A stretch of DNA of 27,400 nt from CAIYYO01 sp049299895 (GTDB taxonomy: Archaea; Altiarchaeota; Altiarchaeia; IMC4; QMZM01). The notes under the pieces were generated by a model. That model did no database searches, was not told the DNA's origin, and worked only from the letters and a program-made list of their open reading frames with translations. Shown here piece by piece: positions 15,091-22,396 of this stretch (its first letter is position 1; every line of letters starts with the position of its first letter). The DNA is taken from the NCBI GenBank assembly GCA_049299895.1, contig JBAQYF010000024.1, positions 1 to 27,400 of the forward strand, written 5' to 3'. The translations under genes and the position numbers were made by a program.

Positions 15091-15567
15091 AGAATAAAAA
15101 AAGAAGAGCTGGCTAACAATAGTAACAAGAGGAGTTATTACTTTAATCCCGACCAGAAGTTTACAAGAGACATTATACGGAGCCTCCTTGTCAACGAGAA
15201 AAGAAATTGATACCGGGCATGTCCCTGCCGCCTCGCCGAAGGGATAAAGGAAGAGGATCTGGACATCGTCTGCCCGTGCGACTACCGGGACCCGGATATC
15301 GAAGAATACGGCGCATGCTTCTGCGGGCCGTATGTGTCGCAGGAAATATTCAAGGGTATAAAGAAAGCAAGTTCCATACCTGAAAGGAGACCCTTGAAAG
15401 ATGAGAGGATGAAGAAAATGAATAAACAAAAAGAGTCATTCGACAAAAAATTATCCTACCCGGTGTGGCGCTGCAAGGTCTGTGGATATCTCTGCGCAAG
15501 AAACGAACCTCCAGGAGTCTGCCCGATATGCGGCGTATCAAAGGAAAGATTTGAGATATTCATGTAG
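15091..15567 (+). pseudogene. Inactivated FTR/rubredoxin gene (in-frame TGA, start lost)
   Basis: From 15091 the frame reads a close match to the intact gene at 20935-21444: SYYFNPDQKFTRDIIRSLLV, then TGA at 15208-15210 where the intact copy has Gly (KRYGYQ against KRN-stop-Y). It then continues through CPC, CPC, CFC and the rubredoxin-like WRCKVCGYLCARNEPPGVC to a TAG at 15567. No start codon precedes the conserved part; about 20 N-terminal residues are gone. All metal-binding and active-site cysteines survive after the stop, so the damage may be recent, or a shorter protein may still be made from an internal start such as the GTG at 15334. The gene ends 3 nt from convergent pyrF. Confidence 0.85.
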
Positions 15568-15570
15568 TTT

Positions 15571-16332
15571 CTACCGGTACTTGTTCATCTCCTTCATGTA
15601 CTCTTCCGCCCTTTTTCTGGGGGACGGATCGCCCGTTATCGCCCTGCCCACGTTGAGGAGCACGTTCGGTCCTGAGTTGTCCATGGCCTTCTGCACCTCG
15701 CCTCCCTGCGCGCCGATGCCCGGGCACAGGAACAATGTATTGTTTCCTGCAAGTATGCGTGCAGTCCTTATGTCGTCGGCCGTTACGTGTCCTGTGGTCC
15801 CCATGACCAGGCCGTCGCCGCCGTTTATGCGGACTTCTTCTGCGATCTTCTGGTATAATGGTTTTCCGCCAAGTGACGTGTCTTTCTGCACCCATGTCGC
15901 CTGCGAGTTGGACATGAGGCCGAGGAATATTGCCCCCAGATTTTGCCTGTGGGCCAGGTCCGCCGTTTCCTTTATGTTCCCGGGGTAGGGGGACGCCGTG
16001 AATGCGTCGAACCCGGACGCATGTATATAGTGTATAGCGGCGTCGTTAGACGAGCCTATGTCGGACAATTTGTGATCCAGTATGGATATGCAGCCGTGGC
16101 TCCGTATCTCTCTCGTAAGCTCCCTAAGCTCCCGCACGCGCAGGTTGAATAATACGAACTGGCTGTTGGGCTTGTACGCCGCAGCATAGTCTGACGTTTT
16201 CTCGACAAGCTCCAGGCAGTAGTGCAGGATCTCTTCCTCGCGCACGTCATTTGGGGACGGATCGAGGCCTATGCATAACACGCTCTTCTTTTCATCACGC
16301 ACCTTCCGGTATTTTTCAAGAAAATCTGTCAT
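15571..16332 (-). CDS. pyrF: Orotidine-5'-phosphate decarboxylase
   Basis: The 253-residue protein has the catalytic K-D-K-D set: Lys54 in AYKPN, Asp86 and Lys88 in ILDHKLSDIG, and Asp91. A phosphate-binding CPGIGAQGG lies near the C-terminus. It removes CO2 from OMP to give UMP, the last step of de novo synthesis. Length and the LDHKLSDIGSSN motif fit the longer type 2 PyrF group rather than the ~215-residue form common in archaea. It is the last gene of the pyr operon; its start overlaps the pyrC end by 17 nt. Confidence 0.95.
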   Translation of the reverse strand: MTDFLEKYRKVRDEKKSVLCIGLDPSPNDVREEEILHYCLELVEKTSDYAAAYKPNSQFVLFNLRVRELRELTREIRSHGCISILDHKLSDIGSSNDAAIHYIHASGFDAFTASPYPGNIKETADLAHRQNLGAIFLGLMSNSQATWVQKDTSLGGKPLYQKIAEEVRINGGDGLVMGTTGHVTADDIRTARILAGNNTLFLCPGIGAQGGEVQKAMDNSGPNVLLNVGRAITGDPSPRKRAEEYMKEMNKYR

Positions 16333-17635
16333 ATAGCACCTCAGCTCCTCTGTTTTTATGTATGATACCCTCGTCGTAAACGATGTTTCCGCGTACGATA
16401 GTCGTGACCGGCCAACCCTTCAGCTCTCTTCCGGCAAACGGGCTCCAGCCGCATTTTGTGAAAAGTTTCCCGTCGTCCACTTTCTTTGCGAGGGACATGT
16501 CGGCGATCACAAGGTCGGCGTCGTAGCCTGCCTTTATGCATCCCTTGTTCTTTATCGAAAAGATCCTCGCGGGGTTCTCCGCCGTCAGGTGAACAAGCTG
16601 CCTCATATTCAGCCCCCCCTTGTTCACTTCATTCAGCAGCAGGGGCAGCATCGTTTCCAGCCCGGGGACGCCGGACGGGGCGTCCCATATCCCCTGGCTC
16701 TTGGATTCAAGCGAATGGGGCGCATGATCCGTTGCTATTATGTCGATAGCGCCTTCGCGGATCGCTTTCCAAAGGGCCGCGCGGTCTTCTTTTGAGCGCA
16801 TGGGCGGATTGGTCTTGGCGAGCGTCCCGAGCGTTTTATAGTCTTCGCGTGTGAGGAACAGGTGGTGAGGCGACGCTTCTGATGTCAGGGGCATGTTCTT
16901 CCTGTATATCCCGATCACGCCTAATTCCTCTTTTGTACTTATGTGGCAGAGATGCACCCGGTTTTTCGCAAGCTTCGTAAGAGAAAGGATCCGGTTTACT
17001 GCGTCTGCTGCGGACATGTTGGGCCTGGCCTCCGAATACGCCTCCGCATCGTCCCGGCTCTGCGCGCGCAGCTTCTTGGTGAGGTAGGAGATCATGTTCT
17101 CGCTCTCGGCGTGGACCGTCGCCGGGATGTCGCGTTCCGCAAGCACCGAGAGCTGCTCGAATAGTATCGCGTCGCTTTCCACAAGGAGGCTTCCCGTCGT
17201 CGAACCCATGTAGAATTTGACGGAGGCTATGCGGTCTATCTTACGCAGTTCGTCGATGTTGCCGGTCGATGCGCCGAAGTGGAAACCGTAGTCTACAAGG
17301 GACCTGCGCGCAAATTTCCGCTTCTGGTAAAGGAGTTCCTTTGTTACGGTCGGAGGCTGCGTGTTGGGCATCTCGAGAACGCATGTGACTCCCCCTGCTG
17401 CGGCAGCAGATGAGCCGGTAAGCCAGTCCTCTTTGTTGCTTCCTCCGGGCTCGCGGAAGTGTACGTGAGCATCTATCAGCCCGGGGAGAACGTATTTTCC
17501 CCTGGCGTCGATGACCTCTCCTGCTGAAAGATTTTTTCCTATCTTTTCTATCTTCCCGCCGTCTATCAGTATGTCTCCTGTGTAAGTCCTTTCCGGGAGG
17601 ACAACCTTTCCGTTCTTGATGACGAGGTCGGACAT
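16316..17635 (-). CDS. pyrC: Dihydroorotase
   Basis: The 439-residue amidohydrolase has the metal motif H57-V-H59-F-R-E-P-G, the carboxylated lysine K140 (SVKFYMGSTTG), histidines 175 (TVHAES) and 231 (LCHIST), and the catalytic Asp303 in ATDHAPHS. GLETMLPLLL follows as in class I dihydroorotases. It cyclises N-carbamoyl-aspartate to dihydroorotate. It lies between pyrK (9-nt gap upstream) and pyrF (17-nt overlap downstream). Confidence 0.95.
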   Translation of the reverse strand: MSDLVIKNGKVVLPERTYTGDILIDGGKIEKIGKNLSAGEVIDARGKYVLPGLIDAHVHFREPGGSNKEDWLTGSSAAAAGGVTCVLEMPNTQPPTVTKELLYQKRKFARRSLVDYGFHFGASTGNIDELRKIDRIASVKFYMGSTTGSLLVESDAILFEQLSVLAERDIPATVHAESENMISYLTKKLRAQSRDDAEAYSEARPNMSAADAVNRILSLTKLAKNRVHLCHISTKEELGVIGIYRKNMPLTSEASPHHLFLTREDYKTLGTLAKTNPPMRSKEDRAALWKAIREGAIDIIATDHAPHSLESKSQGIWDAPSGVPGLETMLPLLLNEVNKGGLNMRQLVHLTAENPARIFSIKNKGCIKAGYDADLVIADMSLAKKVDDGKLFTKCGWSPFAGRELKGWPVTTIVRGNIVYDEGIIHKNRGAEVLYDRFS

Positions 17636-17644
17636 TTTTCCGGT

Positions 17645-18436
17645 TTATATTTTTTCCCTGGATCCTGCGGCGTCTCTTCGGTATTTCCCGAATTCCGAAT
17701 CCTTTATTTTTTCCGAGTCGAACACAGGACCGTCCCTGCAGACCAGGAGACCGGACGGGTCCAGAGCGCAGCTGCCGCACAATCCTATCCCGCATTTCAT
17801 GTACCTTTCAAGAGAGAACTGCGCAGGGATCTTTTTCTCCCGGACGGCATTAAGCACTTCGCGCATCATGACTTCAGGGCCGCAACAATATACCTGATCG
17901 GTCTTTTTTTCTTTTATAAGTCCTGCCAAAAGCTGGTGGGGAAACGCTTTTTCCCCGGCGGAGCCGTCGTCCGTCGCTATATGCAAGTCTGCCCCTGCCT
18001 TCTTTACGCGTTCCGCGAAAATGAGTTCGTCTTTTGTCTTTGCGCCGAGGATCACTGTTACCTTCTTTCCGGAGCCTTTCATGCTTTCGATAAGTGGTAT
18101 CAGGGGCACTATTCCCAGTCCGCCGGCAACGAAGCAGGGGTTTTTGCCTTTGGAAATGAAGCGGCCGTTGCCGTAGGGACCCCTTATCCCGACGGGATCG
18201 CCCTTCTTCAGATTCTGCAGTTTCCCGGAGAACGGGCCGACATGTTTTACGGTTATCTCCATGTTCTTCGCAGTGTGTTTGCTGCAGGCATACGGTTTCT
18301 CGCCGACGCCGGGGATCCATACCATAAAGAACTGTCCGAAACCGACGCTGCCGCACTTTTTTTCAAGGATGATAGTGTTCACAGTGGGCGTTTCCTTGCG
18401 CACTTCCAGGATTTTGACTGTCTCGGGCGTATCCAT
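17645..18436 (-). CDS. pyrK: Dihydroorotate dehydrogenase B electron-transfer subunit
   Basis: The 263-residue flavoprotein has a ferredoxin-reductase-like FAD domain (KPYACSKH in place of the common RPxSI), a GPYGNG motif, the NAD-binding region with VAGGLGIVPLIPLIE, and a 2Fe-2S site from Cys215, Cys220, Cys223 and Cys233 (CGIGLCGSC...C). It passes electrons from the PyrD flavin to NAD. Unusually, its partner pyrD is not adjacent: a transporter gene lies between them. Confidence 0.93.
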   Translation of the reverse strand: MDTPETVKILEVRKETPTVNTIILEKKCGSVGFGQFFMVWIPGVGEKPYACSKHTAKNMEITVKHVGPFSGKLQNLKKGDPVGIRGPYGNGRFISKGKNPCFVAGGLGIVPLIPLIESMKGSGKKVTVILGAKTKDELIFAERVKKAGADLHIATDDGSAGEKAFPHQLLAGLIKEKKTDQVYCCGPEVMMREVLNAVREKKIPAQFSLERYMKCGIGLCGSCALDPSGLLVCRDGPVFDSEKIKDSEFGKYRRDAAGSREKI

Positions 18437-18445
18437 TTTGAATTA

Positions 18446-19528
18446 TCAGGTCTTATGGTTGATGTCTTCATTGTTCTGCGCTTCAATCAGATCCTCACTT
18501 GCAAGGTCAAGCACGGTAACGAACAAGGAGAGTATCAGGGGGCCCGCAAGGATCCCTATGAAACCGAAGGTAGAGAGCCCGCCGAATACCCCGAGGAGGA
18601 CCCAGAGGAACGATAGGCGCACCCTTTTACTTATGATCGCGGGCCTCGCTATGTTATCGATGTATCCGAGTATCGCAAAACACGCCGCAAATAGGAGTAT
18701 CGCCTTGACGTATTCCTTCATGAGCACTAGTATTATCACTGCCGGAAGCCATACGATCATTGCGCCCAGGGGAGGCAGGAGAGCAAATACCATTATCAGT
18801 ATCCCTGCTATCACGGCAAGGTCTATGCCCAGGAGATAAAAGAGGATGGCAACTATCACCCCTTCGATGAAAGATGTCATGAGGTTGCCGTATATCACCG
18901 CGTTCAGCACGTCCTTTATGCGGTGTTTTATCTTTGTTTTTTGGGTTTCCTTCAGGGGAAGTGCCTTAAGGCTTTTTCTTACCGCGGATGCGCCGCTGTT
19001 CAGGAAATAGAAAGTCGAGAACAGGATGATTGTGAACTGGATGAGCAGGTTCGGAAGATTCTTTATGAAATCCATGATGCTGTTTATGACATATTCCGAC
19101 GCGGGTTTTGCTATTGAAACCGCGGCATCCTGCAATGTGGTCTCGTCAACGTTCGCAGTCAAATAACTGTAGATCCGGCATTTGTAGTCGTCCAATTCCG
19201 AAGAACATTTACCCAGTTCTTCGAGCTTTTGGGGGAAGGAAGAAGCGTATATCGAATAGAATTTTTCGAATTCGCCGACGAGCGGGAGTATTATCAGCCC
19301 TAACAGTATTATTAGAACAGAGACAGCAGCTATGCTTAAAAGCAGGGCGGATGCCTTGCCGGAGCCGGTCGCCCCCTCAAGCTTCTTGTAGACGGGGAAT
19401 ACTATATAGGCAACGATCGCGCCGATGAAGATAGACATGAGAAAGCCCTGGAGTATCATGAATGATAAGTATGCCAACACCAGGAAGAGGACTACTATAA
19501 AAAACCTGTTGAGATTCTCTTTATTCAT
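18446..19528 (-). CDS. AI-2E/PerM-family membrane transporter
   Basis: The 360-residue protein has about seven or eight membrane helices and the family layout: paired N-terminal helices (VVLFLVLAYLSFMILQGF, IFIGAIVAYIVFPVYKKL), a soluble insert (residues ~85-150), and a C-terminal helical block with ALLPPLGAMIVWLPA and FGFIGILAGPLILSLF. The family was named for autoinducer-2 export but covers diverse exporters, including Na+/H+ antiporters. It sits inside the pyr operon with short gaps on both sides (9 nt to pyrK, 11 nt to pyrD), so co-expression with pyrimidine synthesis is expected. A link to pyrimidine or proton/Na+ balance is speculative. Confidence 0.9.
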   Translation of the reverse strand: MNKENLNRFFIVVLFLVLAYLSFMILQGFLMSIFIGAIVAYIVFPVYKKLEGATGSGKASALLLSIAAVSVLIILLGLIILPLVGEFEKFYSIYASSFPQKLEELGKCSSELDDYKCRIYSYLTANVDETTLQDAAVSIAKPASEYVINSIMDFIKNLPNLLIQFTIILFSTFYFLNSGASAVRKSLKALPLKETQKTKIKHRIKDVLNAVIYGNLMTSFIEGVIVAILFYLLGIDLAVIAGILIMVFALLPPLGAMIVWLPAVIILVLMKEYVKAILLFAACFAILGYIDNIARPAIISKRVRLSFLWVLLGVFGGLSTFGFIGILAGPLILSLFVTVLDLASEDLIEAQNNEDINHKT

Positions 19529-19539
19529 TTTATTTTTTA

Positions 19540-20457
19540 TTATGAATGTATTATTCCGATCAATTCTTTCAACGACGCGTATCCGTTTGTCTTCATGAGG
19601 GCCTCAAGCTCCCGGCAAACATTTGAGAATACGCCGAGGCCATTCTTCCATACTGCCGTACCGATGCCGACTGCGCTTGCTCCCGCCATGAGCATCTCCG
19701 TAGCATCCCTTCCAGAAGATACGCCGCCCATTCCGAGTATGGGAATGTCCACGGTTTCATATATGTCATATACGCAGCGTACGGCTATGGGGCGTATCGC
19801 GGGACCAGACATTCCTCCGGCCCGATTCGACAGCACCGGCGCTGCGGATGCAACGTCGATATACATGCCGGGGCCGACGGTGTTTATGGCGGCTATGCAA
19901 TCCGCCCCCGCTTCTTCGACCGCCGAGGCGATTCCTTTTATGTCTGAGACGTTCGGGGAAAGTTTAACGATAAGGGGGATCCTGCTCTTGTTTTTAATCC
20001 CCGCCACGACCTTTGCCGCAAGTACGCAGCTTGTCCCGAATGGTTTGCCGAAATCATCTTCTATGTTTGGGCAGGATATGTTTGCTTCTATCAGCGCGGG
20101 TTTTGCTTCAGATATCCGTTCAGCAACCATCCCAAATTCCTCGACCGTCCTTCCGTAGAAGCTTGCTATGACCGGCGTTTTTGCTTCTTTCACTGCCTTT
20201 TTCAGGGATTCAATGGATTCGTCAAGAGACGGACAGGACAGGCCGACAGCGTTCAGCAGGCTTCCATTTACCTCAACGACAACAGGATTAATGTGACCGG
20301 CCCTCTTCTCGGGACCAATGGATTTGGTAGTAACTGCGCCCGCGCCGGACGATGAGACCGCCGCCAATGACGCTGCCGTGACTCCAAGGATGCCTGCGGG
20401 CAGCACCGTGGGATTCTTCAGCCTCACGCCGCATATGTCAGTCGAGAGATCGGTCAT
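19540..20457 (-). CDS. pyrD: Dihydroorotate dehydrogenase B, catalytic subunit
   Basis: The 305-residue FMN enzyme has the class 1B hallmark Cys129 (EANISCPN) as catalytic base, Lys45 in TTKSIGPE, VEVNGSLLNAVGL, and GMGGVSSGRDATEML for FMN phosphate. It oxidises dihydroorotate to orotate and hands electrons to PyrK. The start at 20457 is preferred to the upstream ATG at 20496 because a CTATATAATC box at about 20474-20483 (minus strand) would put transcription at or near this codon. It is the first gene of the operon. Confidence 0.95.
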   Translation of the reverse strand: MTDLSTDICGVRLKNPTVLPAGILGVTAASLAAVSSSGAGAVTTKSIGPEKRAGHINPVVVEVNGSLLNAVGLSCPSLDESIESLKKAVKEAKTPVIASFYGRTVEEFGMVAERISEAKPALIEANISCPNIEDDFGKPFGTSCVLAAKVVAGIKNKSRIPLIVKLSPNVSDIKGIASAVEEAGADCIAAINTVGPGMYIDVASAAPVLSNRAGGMSGPAIRPIAVRCVYDIYETVDIPILGMGGVSSGRDATEMLMAGASAVGIGTAVWKNGLGVFSNVCRELEALMKTNGYASLKELIGIIHS

Positions 20458-20507
20458 TTTCCATTGAATATTATGATTATATAGCAAAAAGCGCAAAGAA
20501 AAAGGGA

Positions 20508-20534
20508 GTACCCGGGTATTTATGAGCCGGGTAC
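20508..20534. promoter_or_regulatory. 8-bp inverted repeat between the pyr and redox operons
   Basis: GTACCCGG (20508-20515) and CCGGGTAC (20527-20534) are perfect arms around an 11-nt centre. They lie about 25-50 nt upstream of the pyrD TATA box and about 80 nt before that of the redox operon. Operator for one or both operons is the main possibility. Confidence 0.45.
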
Positions 20535-20612
20535 GGCATAGGGCCGATTTATAGCCTCTTTTTCAATAATAACCAGGGGTGAAAGCGCCTTAATAGAACG
20601 GGGGTCGAATAT

Positions 20613-20621
20613 CTTTTATAC
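20613..20621 (+). promoter_or_regulatory. TATA box of the redox operon
   Basis: TTTTATACT is centred about 24 nt before the ATG at 20640, which points to a leaderless transcript. Confidence 0.55.
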
Positions 20622-20639
20622 TCGATATAATAGAAAAAG

Positions 20640-20945
20640 ATGGACTACGAAAAATACATAAAAAAGATGCCGGGCTCAGGCAAGAAGACTACTGTGTTCT
20701 TGTTCACTTTAAGTACCTGCATATGGTGCAAAAAAACGAAAGCGCTCCTGAAGGAACTGGGCATTGAATACAGCTACGTAGACGTCGATCTCGTCGGGCC
20801 GGATGCAAGAGAACGGGTCCTGGAGGATTTTTCCAGATACAATAAACTGCTCTCATATCCCACCATCGTATTGAACGGCGGCGAAACCGTCATAGTCGGT
20901 TTCGAAGAAGACAGGATAAAAGGAATACTCAAAAATGGCAGATGA
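20640..20945 (+). CDS. Glutaredoxin-like thiol oxidoreductase (CIWC)
   Basis: The 101-residue protein has a thioredoxin fold with active site C27-I-W-C30 (TLSTCIWCKKTKALL), the substrate-side cis-proline in LSYPTIV, and a GGETVIVGFEEDRIKGIL end typical of glutaredoxin/NrdH-like proteins. It probably receives reducing equivalents from the FTR-type reductase encoded by the next gene, which starts 11 nt before this stop. The co-translation argues for a dedicated reductase-glutaredoxin pair. Confidence 0.88.
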   Translation: MDYEKYIKKMPGSGKKTTVFLFTLSTCIWCKKTKALLKELGIEYSYVDVDLVGPDARERVLEDFSRYNKLLSYPTIVLNGGETVIVGFEEDRIKGILKNGR

Positions 20946-21444
20946 AGGCATATCGGAAGAACGGGTAGAGGCGCTTTACAGGCAGCTTAAGGAAAAGAAC
21001 GAAAAGAGGGGCTACTACTTTAACCCCGACCGGGAGTTCACAAAAGATCTTATAAGAAGCCTCATCGTAAACGAGAAACGATACGGATACCAGGCCTGCC
21101 CATGCCGCCTGGCAGAAGAAATAAAGGAACAGGACCAAGACATCATCTGCCCGTGCGACTACAGAGACGCAGACATCGAGGAATACGGCTCATGCTTCTG
21201 CGGGCTCTATGTGTCCCAGGAGATATTCAAAGGAATAAAGAAGGCCAGATCGATACCCGAACGCAGGCCATTGCTGGAAGAGAGGCTGAAGAAGATGGAC
21301 GAACAAAAAAACACAGGCAACAAAAAACTGCCATATCCCGTATGGCGCTGCAAGGTCTGCGGATACCTGTGCGCGAGAAACGAGCCCCCGGGGGTCTGCC
21401 CGGTATGCGGAGTAACCAAAGAAAGGTTCGAGAGATTCATGTGA
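20935..21444 (+). CDS. Ferredoxin:thioredoxin reductase-like catalytic protein fused to rubredoxin
   Basis: The 169-residue protein has an FTR beta-type domain with C55-P-C57, C72-P-C74 and C87-F-C89, and a C-terminal rubredoxin-like domain with W-R-C139-x2-C142 and C155-x2-C158 plus an extra Cys146. Plant FTR has CPC-x16-CPC-x8-CHC; here the spacings are 14 and 12 and the central His of CHC is Phe. The FTR site would hold a 4Fe-4S cluster next to a redox disulfide and reduce protein disulfides with ferredoxin electrons, with the rubredoxin iron as an extra relay. FDR enzymes of this fused type are known in Archaea and Bacteria. A dead copy lies at 15091-15567. Confidence 0.92.
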   Translation: MADEGISEERVEALYRQLKEKNEKRGYYFNPDREFTKDLIRSLIVNEKRYGYQACPCRLAEEIKEQDQDIICPCDYRDADIEEYGSCFCGLYVSQEIFKGIKKARSIPERRPLLEERLKKMDEQKNTGNKKLPYPVWRCKVCGYLCARNEPPGVCPVCGVTKERFERFM

Positions 21445-21446
21445 GA

Positions 21447-22001
21447 ATGACATACAAAAAAACATTCAAACTGGAAGACGAAACAAGCGTCACATTGGAG
21501 CAGCTGACCGGAAAAGAAGACGCAAAAGACTTCCGGCAGTTGATCAATCCAATTATCAAAGAAGGCGCATTCATTCTCAGAGACAAGCCCGTATCCCTTG
21601 CCGAAGAAAAGAAGTGGCTCGCGGAAAGGATCGATGCCAACAAAAAAGGAAGCGAGATATTCATAAAAGCACTCATCGAAGGAAAGCTAATCGGCTGCTG
21701 CAACGCAACGCAAGGCCGCTTCATGGAGAGAGGCAACGTCGACCTCGGCATAATGATAGACAGGAGATGGAGGGCAAAAGGGATAGGCAGGGTGCTCCTG
21801 CAGGACACAATAGATCAAGCCAAAAAGAAATGGAAGCCGAGGAACATATCTCTCAAGGCCGTATCTGAAAACAAAGAAGCAGTAAAGCTCTACACGTTCC
21901 TTGATTTTCGCGTTGCCGCGGTGCTGCCCGGTTGGATCAATAGAAATGGGAGATATTACGACCAACTGATCATGACGCAGAAAAAGAAAAAAAGAAAATG
22001 A
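21447..22001 (+). CDS. GNAT-family N-acetyltransferase
   Basis: The 184-residue protein has the acetyl-CoA-binding motif A (RRWRAKGIGRVLL, residues ~107-118), a beta-4 strand VDLGIMID, and the motif B region AVSENKEAVKLYTFLDFRV. It resembles RimJ/RimL-like and small-molecule acetyltransferases; the substrate is not evident. The ATG at 21447 lies 2 nt after the FTR stop; a GTG at 21441 overlapping that stop is the alternative. Its own stop overlaps the next start by 4 nt. A basic tail (QKKKKKRK) ends the protein. Confidence 0.88.
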   Translation: MTYKKTFKLEDETSVTLEQLTGKEDAKDFRQLINPIIKEGAFILRDKPVSLAEEKKWLAERIDANKKGSEIFIKALIEGKLIGCCNATQGRFMERGNVDLGIMIDRRWRAKGIGRVLLQDTIDQAKKKWKPRNISLKAVSENKEAVKLYTFLDFRVAAVLPGWINRNGRYYDQLIMTQKKKKRK

Positions 22002-22303
22002 TAAAACACATAGTCATGTGGAAACTGAAAAGCGAAGCGATGGGTGGAAGCATGCAGGAGAACGCCGCAAATATAAAACAGAAGCTTGAAGGGCTCAGGC
22101 ACCGGATAAAAGAGATAAAGAATATTGAAGTGGGCATAAACTCTTCCAGTGACGATGCAGCATACGACGTGGTCCTTGTGAGCGAGTTCTCAACATGGAC
22201 GGACCTGAGAAAATACCAGGAGCATCCCCTGCATAAAGAGGTTGCATCTTTTATCCAGAAGATAAGGGAACAACGGACTGTTGTCGACTACGAGAAAGAT
22301 TAA
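21998..22303 (+). CDS. Dabb-domain (stress-responsive alpha/beta barrel) protein
   Basis: The 101-residue protein begins MIKHIVMWKLK and contains IKNIEVGIN, AYDVVLVSEFSTWTDLRKYQEHPLHKEVASFI (given in part as YQEHPLHKEVASFI), the usual signature of Dabb ferredoxin-like dimers. Members include stress-induced proteins and small-molecule cyclases or decarboxylases. Here the context (last gene of the redox operon, ATGA overlap with the acetyltransferase) suggests a stress function. No catalytic residues can be assigned. Confidence 0.88.
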   Translation: MIKHIVMWKLKSEAMGGSMQENAANIKQKLEGLRHRIKEIKNIEVGINSSSDDAAYDVVLVSEFSTWTDLRKYQEHPLHKEVASFIQKIREQRTVVDYEKD

Positions 22304-22318
22304 GTCATCCCCCGCTCC

Positions 22319-22373
22319 TTTTTCCGGGTATACGGGAAAAACATTCGTATTTTTTCTTTATAAGAAAACGTAT
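22319..22373. terminator. Two hairpins forming a bidirectional terminator
   Basis: TTTTTCC (22319-22325) pairs with GGAAAAA (22335-22341). Just beyond, TTTTCTT-TAT-AAGAAAA forms a second AT stem (about 22352-22368). Between convergent gene ends each would present U-rich RNA on either strand, which suits termination from both sides. Confidence 0.5.
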
Positions 22374-22396
22374 TCTCTTGTCCCTAAAAAAATGGA

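Noticed and set aside
15208..15210. TGA in the FTR/rubredoxin copy as a selenocysteine or otherwise recoded codon
   Set aside because: The aligned residue in the intact copy is Gly, not Cys, no Sec-insertion structure was evident, and the copy also lacks its N-terminus and start codon. A nonsense mutation is simpler.
17241..18616. Long open frames overlapping pyrC and pyrK in other frames (17241-17795 minus, 17936-18616 plus)
   Set aside because: Their translations are Arg-rich or motif-free shadows of well-conserved enzymes.
21102..21446. N-terminal extension of the acetyltransferase frame
   Set aside because: This part is the shifted frame of the FTR/rubredoxin gene; the GNAT fold begins at the ATG at 21447.
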